Positions 1 through 8,470 are shown, numbered from the stretch's first letter. The stretch is DNA of 15,229 nt from Terrisporobacter sp. (GCA_029851945.1 JARKUZ010000027.1:1-15229), one strand, 5' to 3'. A program made the numbers and translations. Notes: generated by a model not told the origin, from the letters alone.

Positions 1-265
1 TATCCATAAAGCTTTCATAACTGATTACTGTAGCACCTTCATTTATTAGTATATTTTTAATAGATTCAGCTAATTCTCTTTCTTCTTTATTATTAGTTAT
101 ATTTTTTAATATTAATGTTTTTTCAAATAATCTTGGAAACAGTACAATATCTTCATTATTTACAATATATTTAACTCCTATTAAACTACAATAATCAATT
201 AAATATTCTTTATTATTATCATCAAAATCCATAATTTTATTTTTATTTAGCATAATACTACCCAT
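1..265 (-). CDS. Unrecognised protein, N-terminal part only
   Basis: An open frame on the minus strand starts at an ATG at 265-263 and stays open to the window edge, giving 88 visible codons. A GGAG at 279-276 lies 10 bases before the ATG and supports this start. The visible protein begins MGSIMLNKNKIMDFDD and is acidic and soluble-looking, with alternating hydrophobic stretches (LIDYCSLIGVKYIV, then IVLFPRLFEKTLILKNI) and a helical segment with ERELAESIKNIL. There is no signal peptide or membrane segment. I do not recognise a family. The gene is divergent from the cysteine-rich gene at 652. The codon pattern and ribosome binding site make a real gene likely, but its function is unknown. Confidence 0.6.
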   Translation of the reverse strand, partial: MGSIMLNKNKIMDFDDNNKEYLIDYCSLIGVKYIVNNEDIVLFPRLFEKTLILKNITNNKEERELAESIKNILINEGATVISYESFMD

Positions 266-651
266 TATTACATCACTCCAATATTTTTTATTATATAGTA
301 TGATAATTATAAAAAACTGTGTTAAATCTAGGGTATTTTTTGGATATGTTATTAGTCATTTAAATTCATATACAAAAACTTTTCACGAGGACATAGTTGG
401 ATAAGGTAGTAGTTCATTCTAGTTTTTAATATTAGTATTTTTAAATAAATTTATTTTCATTATATAAGTTATATTTAGGTTTAGATAATTAAAAGTAATC
501 AATTAAAACTTATTTATCATTTAATTATATTTATTTTATAGATAAAATTTTTAAATTTTGTAACAATTTTAGACTATATTCAATACTATATATCAAGAAG
601 CGACAAAGTTTGCTTCTGAAATATAAAAATATATAGGAGGTTTTTTATAAT
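266..651. other. Intergenic region with a 5'-UTR hairpin
   Basis: No gene is visible in these 386 bases, which separate two divergent genes. The only clear structure is a hairpin at 596-617: AGAAG pairs with CTTCT (613-617), and CAAA (604-607) with TTTG (609-612), 35 bases before the ATG at 652. It has no T-run and could stabilise or regulate the downstream mRNA. I could not find a convincing sigma-K, sigma-E or sigma-A promoter for the gene at 652. A short stretch around 385-420 is slightly richer in GC but has no readable frame. Confidence 0.5.
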
Positions 652-1323
652 ATGAAAAATATAAAACAAGCAATACAACCAGGCTTATGCCCAATTAACC
701 CAGAAACAGGATTACCTCAATGTCCGCCTCCGGACAGAATAGAATGTATAACAGTAGAAAAGGTTTATGATAGCTGCTACCAAGTTGATAATAGAAATCA
801 AACTATAGTAACTAATGCTGCTTTTTTAGCAGGTTTAGATGTAGGAGATTTAGTTAACTGTGCACTTAATACAACACTTGGAATTACATGTGTAGAATCT
901 GGACCTCGTGTTCCTGTTGGAAATGGCTACTTTAGAGTGAATCTAGTAATTACAGTACCATTAACATTAACTAATCCAACTGATGAAACTCTAACATTTG
1001 AAAGTAGCTTTGTTTTTGCTAGACAAGTTATATTATGTGCTCCAGAAGGAGTTAGCATTAGCTGTGACCAAAGTACTATAGTAGGCTGCAACTGTATAGT
1101 AACAGCTTTACCTGGTGGAGCAGCAACTGTTTCTTGTGATATTCAAACTTGTATAGTTATAACAAGTACTTTAGATGTTCAATTACTTGTTCCTAGCTAT
1201 GGCTTATGCATGCCACAACAATGTGCTCCAGTTGGAGTTTGCCCTCCAGTACCACCTGCACAATGTTTTGGAGAGCCAACACAAACTACAGGTTGTTCAT
1301 GCTCTGGCACAAATATACAGTAA
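652..1323 (+). CDS. Cysteine-rich protein, probable spore coat/exosporium component
   Basis: This is a 223-residue protein with 18 cysteines (about 8 %). The N-terminus has proline/cysteine clusters (GLCP, LPQCPPPDRIEC) and the C-terminus is packed with cysteine and proline (LCMPQQCAPVGVCPP, GCSCSG). The middle, roughly residues 80-180, is rich in Thr, Val and Ile and looks like a beta-sandwich. There is no signal peptide or membrane segment. Proteins of this composition in spore formers are typically disulfide cross-linked spore-surface proteins, which is the basis of the call; I do not recognise the exact family. The AGGAGG at 635-640 supports the ATG at 652. The gene is monocistronic, with a terminator at 1384-1434. 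Compared with the surrounding genes it uses far more Cys, Pro and Thr codons. A repeat-type surface protein unrelated to spores is the main alternative. Confidence 0.6.
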   Translation: MKNIKQAIQPGLCPINPETGLPQCPPPDRIECITVEKVYDSCYQVDNRNQTIVTNAAFLAGLDVGDLVNCALNTTLGITCVESGPRVPVGNGYFRVNLVITVPLTLTNPTDETLTFESSFVFARQVILCAPEGVSISCDQSTIVGCNCIVTALPGGAATVSCDIQTCIVITSTLDVQLLVPSYGLCMPQQCAPVGVCPPVPPAQCFGEPTQTTGCSCSGTNIQ

Positions 1324-1383
1324 TTTGATTATAATACTTTTAGATATTAAAAAGAATGATATATAATAGTTTTTAGATTTTAG

Positions 1384-1434
1384 AAAATCCATTCTAATAG
1401 ATGTATGAAATTCACCTACTAGAATGGATTTTTT
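1384..1434 (+). terminator. Intrinsic terminator of the cysteine-rich gene
   Basis: A 13-bp perfect stem (1384-1396 with 1420-1432) is extended by three more pairs past one mismatch. It is followed by a run of T at 1429-1434. It lies 61 bases after the stop codon. Confidence 0.85.
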
Positions 1435-1524
1435 AGCTTGTATCAATTATATACTATATTTAATATTATATTTTAAGTCGCATAGTATAGTTTACCTCTA
1501 AAGTATAATATATAATAGAATTTA

Positions 1525-1614
1525 AAGAAGTATTATAGTAGGCTTTGCTGATATTAATCTAGCTATTGCAATCTTTTGTTGTTGTCTTTATGATAATTGA
1601 TTTGGTAAATACTT
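1525..1614 (-). pseudogene. Fragment of a dead ABC transporter ATPase
   Basis: The minus strand reads KYLPNQLS, a stop (TAA), then RQQQKIAIARLISAKPTIILL, and ends at a second stop (1524-1522). This matches the signature-to-Walker-B stretch of an ABC ATPase, of the form PNQLSGGQQQR-IAIAR-L-KP-IILLDEP. The first glycine codon of LSGG has become a stop and the second an arginine codon. No Walker A, D-loop or H-loop could be found on either side, so only about 30 codons survive. It sits between the terminator of the cysteine-rich gene and the two-component operon. It resembles the same stretch of the intact ATPase at 7771 but is not a recent copy of it. Confidence 0.65.
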
Positions 1615-1753
1615 TTATCTCAAAAATATATAGTACATAATGAATGTGTCAAATTATATTATTAACTTAAATATTTTCTATGTAGCCGTTTTTCCAGTTA
1701 TCTTGGTTTCCCATATTTAAACTTGAGTATTGATAAAAATAATTTAAAAATGT

Positions 1754-1772
1754 TATCCTATAGTTTAGGATA
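1754..1772 (+). promoter_or_regulatory. Inverted repeat upstream of the two-component operon
   Basis: A 7-bp perfect inverted repeat, TATCCTA (1754-1760) and TAGGATA (1766-1772) with a 5-base spacer, lies 60 bases before the response-regulator start. No T-run follows, so it is a possible operator rather than a terminator. The protein that might bind it is unknown. No confident promoter hexamers were found near it. Confidence 0.35.
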
Positions 1773-1832
1773 TAAAAATCACATTTGAATATATAAACTA
1801 AAAATATTTTAATAGTGCATAAGGGGGAAATT

Positions 1833-2543
1833 ATGATTAGGGTAGCAATTTGTGAGGATGAAAAAAATACACAACTCTTAATAGAAGATTATATCCATAA
1901 TATATTAAAAAATATAAATATAGAATATGAAATACAAAAATATAATTTAGGAGAAGAATTGCTTGAAAGTAATTTAAAAGATATAGACATATTACTTCTT
2001 GATATACAAATGGGGCAAATAAATGGAATGGATACTGCAAGAAAGATAAGAGAAGTAGATAACAAAATGGAGATAATATTTATAACTTCTTTAATAGATT
2101 ATGTACAAGAAGGATATGAGGTAAGAGCTTATAGATATTTGCTAAAACCTATAGAATTAGAGGAATTAAAAAAACATATATTAGCATGCATTAAAGAGAT
2201 TGAAAATAAAAATAGCTATATCCTAATAAAGAATAAGTCTAATACATATAAGATTTACTCAAATGAAATAAAGTATATAGAAGTTCAAAAAAAGAATATG
2301 TTAATACATACAATAAATAAGAATTTGGATGTAAGGTATAGCCTAGAAAAAATAGAAAAAGACATAAATCTAGATAAATTTATAAGATGTCATAAAAGTT
2401 TTTTAGTTAATCTAAGTTATGTAGAAAATATAAAGTCAAATACTATTATATTAGAAAGTGGAGAAGAAGTACCTGTTAGTAGATATAGATATAAAGAGGT
2501 TAAGGAGAAATTTTTAAAATTTCTTGGTGATTCAATATGTTAA
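1833..2543 (+). CDS. LytTR-family response regulator (AgrA/VirR type)
   Basis: This is a two-domain response regulator of 236 residues. The receiver domain (about 1-120) has the acidic pair E8/D9, phospho-acceptor D57 in LLLDIQM, T85 and K105 in YLLKP. The LytTR DNA-binding domain covers about 135-232, with the usual NEIKYIEVQKKN and IRCHKSFLVNLSYV segments. I chose the ATG at 1833 because AGGGGGAAA at 1822-1830 sits just before it; a GTG at 1815 is in frame but would place the ribosome binding site inside the gene. The last 7 bases overlap the kinase gene. Regulators of this class bind direct repeats and control toxins, peptides or transporters in Firmicutes. The nearby ABC operon at 4126-8439 is the obvious candidate target, but that is inference. 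Confidence 0.92.
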   Translation: MIRVAICEDEKNTQLLIEDYIHNILKNINIEYEIQKYNLGEELLESNLKDIDILLLDIQMGQINGMDTARKIREVDNKMEIIFITSLIDYVQEGYEVRAYRYLLKPIELEELKKHILACIKEIENKNSYILIKNKSNTYKIYSNEIKYIEVQKKNMLIHTINKNLDVRYSLEKIEKDINLDKFIRCHKSFLVNLSYVENIKSNTIILESGEEVPVSRYRYKEVKEKFLKFLGDSIC

Positions 2544-3964
2544 AGTTTATGGCTGAGGGATTATTAGTTTTATCAGTACTTACTCCGTTAATAATGCTAA
2601 AAGGAATATTAACTTATAAAAAAGAAGGTAGGGAAAATAATAAAATTGTTTTTTATATTTTATTGTTATTAGTTTATATTATAGCTATATTGTTTAATAT
2701 AGAGAAAATTTATAGTTATTTTAATAATATAAATTATTTGTTTGATGCCATAGTATTTATTGCCTTTGGAATTTACTATAATTATTTTTATAATATAAGA
2801 TATGTTAAATATATAATTTTCTTTTGTTTATTTAATATATATTACAACTTACTTCAAGATGTTATATATAGAATGTTATTTATTGGAGTTACAGGTAGTT
2901 CTTTATCATCTAAAGGAGCTCTTTTAGTATCTTATAATAATGGTGTTAAAATTCAGATATATAGTTATATATTAATAATATTTATCTATGTGATACTTAT
3001 ATTTATCAATAATCGTTTACAGCTATTTAGTAATGAAAAAAGAAATTATATATACTTGACCATTGCATTATTAGTAAACATTATTAATATAATTGGAAGA
3101 TATACAATGGGGCTTTATAGGATAGGAGATAATTTAAGGCTAAATGAGATGTTATTTAAATGGAAGATGTCATTGCCCGTGTTGCAAGACGAATGGCATT
3201 ATTTCGATCAACTTGTAATTCCAAAGCTACTATTAGCTAGTATAATTATTATTATATTATTATTTAGAAGGATAATAAGTGAAAACAAGAAAAAGGCTCA
3301 GAATGAATTAATGAAAAATAAATTAGATATGCAATATGCTCATTATTTAAGTATTCAAGAATCTCATATGAAGGTTAAAAAGCTTTATCATGATATAAAT
3401 AATCATATTTATTGTATAGACAATCTTAAAAATAATAGTAAAGAAGTTAATGAATATGTAAATAATTTAAAAGATGAAATTAAAGAATTTAAATCTATTT
3501 ATAATACAGGAAATATGATATTAGATATTATAATTAATGAAAAGAGTGAACTATGCAACAAAAAAGGAATTAAATTTATTTGTGATATAAACTTTTCAAA
3601 AGTTAACTTTATAAAACCCATAGATGTATCTAGTATATTTGCTAATATTTTAGATAATGCAATAGAAGCATGTGACAAAATACATGATGAAAATATTAAT
3701 AAATATATTAGAATTAAAGGAACTATATCAAAATCATATTTTGTACTTAGATGTGAAAATAGTAAAGTTAATAGTATTAGAATTAATAAAAGTAGATTAT
3801 TAACAGATAAAATGGATAAATTTATACATGGAATAGGAATTCAAAGTATTAAATCATCTTTAGAGAAGTATAATGGAGAAATATTATTTGAAGACAAAAA
3901 AGACAAATTTATACTAAACATATACATACCAATAAATCAAAATACTGACAGTTGGGTCGATTAA
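2537..3964 (+). CDS. GHKL sensor histidine kinase (AgrC/VirS-like)
   Basis: This 475-residue kinase has an N-terminal half of about six or seven hydrophobic segments (roughly residues 5-250), then a short helical linker and the kinase core. The H-box is HDINNH with H285 as probable phospho-acceptor. The N-box is ILDNAIEAC with N374, and the glycine-rich box HGIGIQSIK lies near residue 430. This is the HPK10/AgrC layout, with a HATPase_c_5-type catalytic domain. Its start ATG overlaps the regulator's stop (ATGTTAA) and has only a weak ribosome binding site, so translation is probably coupled. The membrane domain is longer than that of a typical AgrC (about 430 residues in total) and has an external-looking loop around residues 195-225. 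No agrB- or agrD-like gene lies next to it, so the ligand is unknown. Confidence 0.9.
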   Translation: MLKFMAEGLLVLSVLTPLIMLKGILTYKKEGRENNKIVFYILLLLVYIIAILFNIEKIYSYFNNINYLFDAIVFIAFGIYYNYFYNIRYVKYIIFFCLFNIYYNLLQDVIYRMLFIGVTGSSLSSKGALLVSYNNGVKIQIYSYILIIFIYVILIFINNRLQLFSNEKRNYIYLTIALLVNIINIIGRYTMGLYRIGDNLRLNEMLFKWKMSLPVLQDEWHYFDQLVIPKLLLASIIIIILLFRRIISENKKKAQNELMKNKLDMQYAHYLSIQESHMKVKKLYHDINNHIYCIDNLKNNSKEVNEYVNNLKDEIKEFKSIYNTGNMILDIIINEKSELCNKKGIKFICDINFSKVNFIKPIDVSSIFANILDNAIEACDKIHDENINKYIRIKGTISKSYFVLRCENSKVNSIRINKSRLLTDKMDKFIHGIGIQSIKSSLEKYNGEILFEDKKDKFILNIYIPINQNTDSWVD

Positions 3965-4000
3965 CCTACTAGTTGGGGCATATGTATTGAGGCTAAAAAA

Positions 4001-4046
4001 TAAGGATGTTATCTTTTAATAGAGAAAGGTAACATCCTTATTTTTT
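4001..4046 (+). terminator. Strong terminator after the two-component operon
   Basis: A 16-bp stem with one G-T pair (4001-4016 with 4025-4040) and an 8-base loop is followed by six T. A run of A precedes the stem, so it could also stop transcription from the other strand. It separates the kinase from the ABC operon. Confidence 0.93.
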
Positions 4047-4125
4047 ATGATTAAATGGCTATAAAGATTTGAGATATAAAGGTAATTAAAAAATTTATGA
4101 AATTTAAAAACGGAGGAAAACGTAT

Positions 4126-4710
4126 ATGAAAGTAAAAAAAATTATACTAGCTATATTATTAGCCACAAGTATAAGTTCAGCTTTTATGGTGGGCTGTGAA
4201 TCTTCTAAAATTGATATGGATAAAAAAGCTTATACAACAACAGAAGTATCAAAGATTAAAAAAGATTTATCAAAGAAAATTTCAAAAGCTATAGAAGATA
4301 CTGGTCTTCGAGTGGCTGAAGTAAAATCAGATGGTAGTTTTGTGCTATCTTTAGGTAATTTGGAATATTCTAAAGAACGACCTAAACAAGTTTTGAATTA
4401 TTCTATGACTTTAGATAAGAAAAAAGATAAGGAAATACTATTTATTCAATGTGTTAAGGACTACTTAAAAGATGAAAAATTATCAAAGGATGATAAGTTT
4501 ATTAAAGCAATTTATAACATATTTAAGTCTTTAACTGATACTAATTTAACTGAAAAGGAATTTTTTAATGAAGTTGAAAAAATATTTAATCAAGGTGAGG
4601 GAAATGTAGAACTGCCTGATATGGGTGATATACATATTTTAGTAAAAGAAATTGATAAGGAAACTAAGATTTTAGAGTTAAGACTTAAGGATGAATTTAT
4701 ATTAAAATAA
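4126..4710 (+). CDS. Putative lipoprotein, first gene of ABC operon
   Basis: This is a 194-residue exported protein. Residues 1-23 form a lysine-led signal peptide ending in FMVG before C24, an acceptable lipobox, so it is probably anchored to the outer face of the membrane. The rest is highly charged, lysine-rich and helical, with SKIKKDLSKKISKAIEDTGLRVAEV near the start of the mature part and a small beta region at the end. I do not recognise a family. The ribosome binding site CGGAGG is well placed, and the next gene starts 10 bases after its stop. Small lipoproteins encoded with a FtsX-type permease and ATPase often act as substrate-capturing or shielding partners. That role here is inferred from position only. 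Confidence 0.8.
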   Translation: MKVKKIILAILLATSISSAFMVGCESSKIDMDKKAYTTTEVSKIKKDLSKKISKAIEDTGLRVAEVKSDGSFVLSLGNLEYSKERPKQVLNYSMTLDKKKDKEILFIQCVKDYLKDEKLSKDDKFIKAIYNIFKSLTDTNLTEKEFFNEVEKIFNQGEGNVELPDMGDIHILVKEIDKETKILELRLKDEFILK

Positions 4711-4720
4711 GGAGGTTTAT

Positions 4721-5113
4721 ATGAAAAAATATAAAGCTATTTTAGTAGCATTAATTATAGTAATTACAGGACTTACAGGGTTATTTATATGTAATAATTA
4801 TTCTAATACTTGGAAGGAAGCTGAGAAAAATATTAATAGATATATGGTAAAACAAGGAGTTTCAAAAGATGATATAAGTGAAATTACAAAAGAAAAAGCA
4901 AAATTAAAAAGTTATAATGGAATTCTTTATAAGGTGTCTTATGAAGATGATCCTCAATATGAATATCAATATTTTTATAGTGATGATATTTATGCTTTAG
5001 ATAAAATAAATAAAGTTGTATTGCAAATCTATGATTTAAGTAATGGTAATAAACGTTTAGAAGGAAAAGAGCTTAAAAATGTAAAGTATCTTCCAATTTA
5101 CTTAAATAAATAA
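4721..5113 (+). CDS. DUF3139-type membrane-anchored small protein
   Basis: This is a 130-residue protein with one membrane segment at about residues 6-25 and no lipobox, followed by an extracytoplasmic domain. The layout fits the DUF3139 family as I know it: an N-terminal anchor, then a helix with YMVKQGVSKDDISEI, then strands such as LYKVSYEDDPQYEYQYFY and a terminal KNVKYLPI. The function of that family is not established. AAGGAGG just before the ATG overlaps the end of the lipoprotein gene, and the permease gene starts 23 bases after the stop. The gene is therefore firmly inside the transporter operon and may be an accessory subunit. The family assignment is from pattern memory and is moderately sure. 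Confidence 0.75.
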   Translation: MKKYKAILVALIIVITGLTGLFICNNYSNTWKEAEKNINRYMVKQGVSKDDISEITKEKAKLKSYNGILYKVSYEDDPQYEYQYFYSDDIYALDKINKVVLQIYDLSNGNKRLEGKELKNVKYLPIYLNK

Positions 5114-5136
5114 ACTATAAAAAAGGAGGGAATTTT

Positions 5137-7701
5137 ATGGAAATATATTTAAAAATGTCACTAGCATATCTAAGGAAAAATAAACTTAGAACTTTATTAT
5201 TAATATTAGGTGTTGCATTGGGTGTAATTTTAATATTTGGAACTAGTGTTATAAAAGAATCTCAAAATAAAAATGATGTAGAAGCAATAAATAAACTTTA
5301 TGGTGGATATCATTTAGAATTTAATGATTTAAACCTTGATGGAACTGAAAAGTTAAAAAATGATAAGGGTGTATCAAAAATTACTACAGTACAAAATTTA
5401 GGTAATATTGTAGACAAACAAGGAAATTCTTTTCCAATAAAATCAGCAGATAAAGATTATATAACTAATAAATCAGGTAAATTGATAAAAGGTAGATTGC
5501 CAAAGAATAATAATGAAATAGTAATGGAAGAAAAGGCTCTAGAAGCAATGAATATACCTGATAAATTAAATACTACATTAGATTTTACAATAAAAAAGAA
5601 ATATAAAGACTCAGAAGGAAATGACGAGATTTACACTAAAGATAAAAAGTTTAAACTTGTAGGAGTTATAAAAAAACCAGAAGGATTTTATGATTTTTAT
5701 GATATTAATATTCCTTTTGAAGCATTTACTTACAAAAATGATGTAAAAAATAACACAATACCACAAGATACAATCAGTTATAATAGTCTATTAAGTTTAA
5801 AGAGTGGCTGGAAAAATGTTGATGGACAAGCTTATAAAATTATGGGAAAAAATAATTTAGGAGAAGTTAGTTATTCACCAAATATGCCCCTTGTACGACA
5901 ATTAATGGATAAACAAATAGATAAGGATAATCCAAATACCTATAAAAGAGAAGCCTTAATTATAATTACAGCAGCAATTTTTGTATTTAATATTTTTAAC
6001 ATTACATTAAATGAAACAATAAAAGAAATGGGATTACTTAGATTAATAGGTGCAAGTAAAAAAAATGTTAGATGTATGATAATATATCAGGCATTAGTTA
6101 TAATGACTTTAGGTATATTAGTAGGATTAACATTAGGTGTTATATCTTCTTATATCGTAGTTAATGCATCTATTTCTTCAATATATCAAGAAGTAGCAAT
6201 AAATCAAAAGTTATATATAAGTAATGAAAATATTATGAAAGCTGTAACAACAGGTATATTTTCTGTTCTTATTTCTTGTATTATACCGATTTTTAAAGTT
6301 GGTAATATATCATCTATTGAAGCTACAAAGAAAAGTGATAAGTTTAAAGGTTGTATAAAAAGTTACAGATTAGAGAAATTTTTAAGGAAGATATTTGGAT
6401 TTTATGGATTTATGGGTCTTAAAAATATTGGAAGAAATAAAAGTAGAGCATTTATATCCATGATATCTATTGCATTAGGAGGGTATGTATTTTTAACTAC
6501 ATTTTCAAGTATGCAAGACGAAGTAAATAATAAAATTGAGAATATGCAAAAAAAATATGATATAACAATACAATTTGGAGTAAATTCAGATATAGAAAAT
6601 GCAAAGTATTTAGAGAGTGATGTAAATAAGCTAAAAAACATAGATGGGGTAAAAAGTGTAACTCCACTACAAATAGAAAGTGGATTACTAGATTATAAAA
6701 AGAATGAAATGGATAGAGGCTTTGCAAAAAGTAAAGGAATAGAAGAACAAGAAAAAATGGAATATGAAATGGATTTAAAACTATTCGGACCAGACTATAT
6801 AAAATATACACTTAAAAACTTCTTACAAGAAGGGAATATATATGAGATTGGAACATTAAACAAAGGTGTACCAAATGTAGCAGTATATAATTATTTTTAC
6901 GATGAATCTGGCACAAAAATATTTAAAAAAGTTTTTCCTAATTTGAAAATAGGAGACATAATAACAATAAAAGTTCCAATTACAGAAAATGGAAATACTG
7001 AATATAAAGAAAGTAAAGTAAGAGTATGTGCAATATTAAAACCTGATTGGATGTCTAAGGGAGATGGAGATTTAGGCCGTAACTTTGAAATTGTAACAGC
7101 TAACAGCCTTTCTAAACATATTTTTGGAGAAAAAAAATACAATAAATTAGGTATAAATCTAGAAGACCCATATGATAAAACTGTAAATGAAAAGGTAGAA
7201 GAAGTTTCTAATAGTATTCATTTATCTCAATTTGAAAGTAAGCTTAGCTTTAATGAAATGCAAAAAAGTTCCGTTGAGGATTATATTAAGTCACAGTTAT
7301 CAATGATAACATTAGTTTTAATAATAGCAGGAATTAACATTTTCTGTACAATAAAAACAAATTTACTTGTAAGAAAAAAAGAAATTTCAACACTTAGAGC
7401 ACTTGGATTGAGTATGAAAAATATGAAGAAAATGATTACTTATGAAGCATTAGCATATGCAATTTTAAGTTTTATAATTGCTTTAATTCCATCTATAATA
7501 AATCTAATTAAATTTGTAAATTGGAATAATGATGCTTATAAAAATTATGGAATAGAACATTTTATGAATTTTACATTTCCAATTAAAGAATCAATAATAT
7601 TTTTTATTATATCAGTGACTGTATGTTTAATTGCAGTAGCTACAAGCAGTAGAGATTTGAAAAAGATGAGTATTATTGAGGGAATAAAAGATAACGATTA
7701 A
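5137..7701 (+). CDS. ABC transporter permease, duplicated FtsX type
   Basis: This 854-residue protein has two FtsX/MacB-like halves. The first half has a membrane segment at about 16-38 (LRTLLLILGVALGVILIFG), a large external domain to about 270, then three segments between about 272 and 395. The second half repeats this: one segment at about 437-460 after RNKSRAFISMISIALGG, an external domain to about 715, then three segments to the C-terminus. Both halves carry the family's characteristic cytoplasmic turn (EMGLLRLIGASKKNV and EISTLRALGLSMKNM). Such single-chain eight-helix permeases work with a LolD/MacB-class ATPase, here the gene 69 bases downstream. These systems move peptides, lipids or lipoproteins, or resist antimicrobial peptides; the substrate cannot be read from the sequence. 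It is not BceB-like, since that family has ten segments and one external domain. Confidence 0.92.
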   Translation: MEIYLKMSLAYLRKNKLRTLLLILGVALGVILIFGTSVIKESQNKNDVEAINKLYGGYHLEFNDLNLDGTEKLKNDKGVSKITTVQNLGNIVDKQGNSFPIKSADKDYITNKSGKLIKGRLPKNNNEIVMEEKALEAMNIPDKLNTTLDFTIKKKYKDSEGNDEIYTKDKKFKLVGVIKKPEGFYDFYDINIPFEAFTYKNDVKNNTIPQDTISYNSLLSLKSGWKNVDGQAYKIMGKNNLGEVSYSPNMPLVRQLMDKQIDKDNPNTYKREALIIITAAIFVFNIFNITLNETIKEMGLLRLIGASKKNVRCMIIYQALVIMTLGILVGLTLGVISSYIVVNASISSIYQEVAINQKLYISNENIMKAVTTGIFSVLISCIIPIFKVGNISSIEATKKSDKFKGCIKSYRLEKFLRKIFGFYGFMGLKNIGRNKSRAFISMISIALGGYVFLTTFSSMQDEVNNKIENMQKKYDITIQFGVNSDIENAKYLESDVNKLKNIDGVKSVTPLQIESGLLDYKKNEMDRGFAKSKGIEEQEKMEYEMDLKLFGPDYIKYTLKNFLQEGNIYEIGTLNKGVPNVAVYNYFYDESGTKIFKKVFPNLKIGDIITIKVPITENGNTEYKESKVRVCAILKPDWMSKGDGDLGRNFEIVTANSLSKHIFGEKKYNKLGINLEDPYDKTVNEKVEEVSNSIHLSQFESKLSFNEMQKSSVEDYIKSQLSMITLVLIIAGINIFCTIKTNLLVRKKEISTLRALGLSMKNMKKMITYEALAYAILSFIIALIPSIINLIKFVNWNNDAYKNYGIEHFMNFTFPIKESIIFFIISVTVCLIAVATSSRDLKKMSIIEGIKDND

Positions 7702-7770
7702 ATAGTTTAACATAATTAAAATTTATACATCAAAAATTAGAAAATATTTATTATACGAGGAGATTAAGTT

Positions 7771-8439
7771 ATGAAAACTTTAAAAGCTATAGATTTAAGA
7801 AAAATATATGGAAAAGGCGATAGTGAGGTAAGAGCTATTGATGGAATAAATTTAGAAATACAGCCTCATAAATTCACAGCTATAATTGGGAAAAGTGGTT
7901 CAGGAAAGAGTACATTACTTCATTGTTTGGCAGGACTTGATAAACCGAATTTTGGAAAAGTATTTCTAGATGATTTAGATTTATATACTTTAAATGACGA
8001 TAAACTATCTAAGATAAGAAGAGAAGAAATTGGATTTATATTTCAAAGTTTTAATTTAATACCAGTTATAAATGTTTATGACAATATAGTGCTTCCTATT
8101 TCAATTAGTGGTAAAAAGGTATATAAAGAGTACATAGAAGATTTAATAAATAAATTAGGTCTTAAATCTCAAATTAAAAAATTTCCTAATGAACTATCAG
8201 GAGGTCAGCAACAGAGGGTAGCTATAGCTCGTGCACTTGCAAACAAACCATCAGTCATATTTGCAGATGAACCAACTGGAAATTTAGATAGTAAAACAAC
8301 TGATGAAGTAATTGATATATTAAAGTTTTGCGTTAATGAATATAAGCAGACATTGGTTATGATAACTCATAATGATGAAATAGCTAAAAGTGCCGATAAT
8401 ATTATAACTATTAGTGATGGTAAAATTATATCTAATTAA
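7771..8439 (+). CDS. ABC transporter ATP-binding protein (MacB/LolD class)
   Basis: This 222-residue nucleotide-binding subunit has every expected motif: Walker A GKSGSGKST (residues 40-48), Q-loop Q92 in IFQSFNLIP, signature LSGGQQQR (142-149), Walker B VIFADEPTGNLDS with catalytic E167, and the switch histidine H200 in ITHND. The FQSFNLIP and ADEPTGNLD segments are typical of the class that drives FtsX-type permeases, which matches the gene just before it. A clear ribosome binding site (GAGGAG) precedes the ATG. It is the last gene of the operon, with a terminator 32 bases after its stop. The gene is full-length and appears intact. Confidence 0.95.
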   Translation: MKTLKAIDLRKIYGKGDSEVRAIDGINLEIQPHKFTAIIGKSGSGKSTLLHCLAGLDKPNFGKVFLDDLDLYTLNDDKLSKIRREEIGFIFQSFNLIPVINVYDNIVLPISISGKKVYKEYIEDLINKLGLKSQIKKFPNELSGGQQQRVAIARALANKPSVIFADEPTGNLDSKTTDEVIDILKFCVNEYKQTLVMITHNDEIAKSADNIITISDGKIISN

Positions 8440-8470
8440 AAAATTAAATTTTAGAATTTATGGAAAATAA

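Noticed and set aside
1175..1366. 63-residue frame overlapping the 3' end of the cysteine-rich gene
   Set aside because: It is a second frame of the same coding DNA without its own ribosome binding site.
1695..1706. CCAGTT resembling half of a VirR box upstream of the LytTR regulator
   Set aside because: VirR boxes come in pairs about one helical turn times two apart; no second CCAGTT-like copy is found 20-22 bases away, so only six bases match.
1681..1789. Short open stretch on both strands (plus: CSRFSSYLGFPYLNLS...; minus: MGNQDNWKNGYIENI)
   Set aside because: Each is under about 45 codons with no ribosome binding site, and I see no family match. The minus reading does not connect in frame with the ABC remnant next to it. 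It could be another gene fragment, but chance explains it.
6402..7142. Three minus-strand frames inside the permease gene
   Set aside because: They are antisense shadows of a well-supported ABC permease and are Phe/Leu-rich, as expected from the reverse of AT-rich coding DNA.
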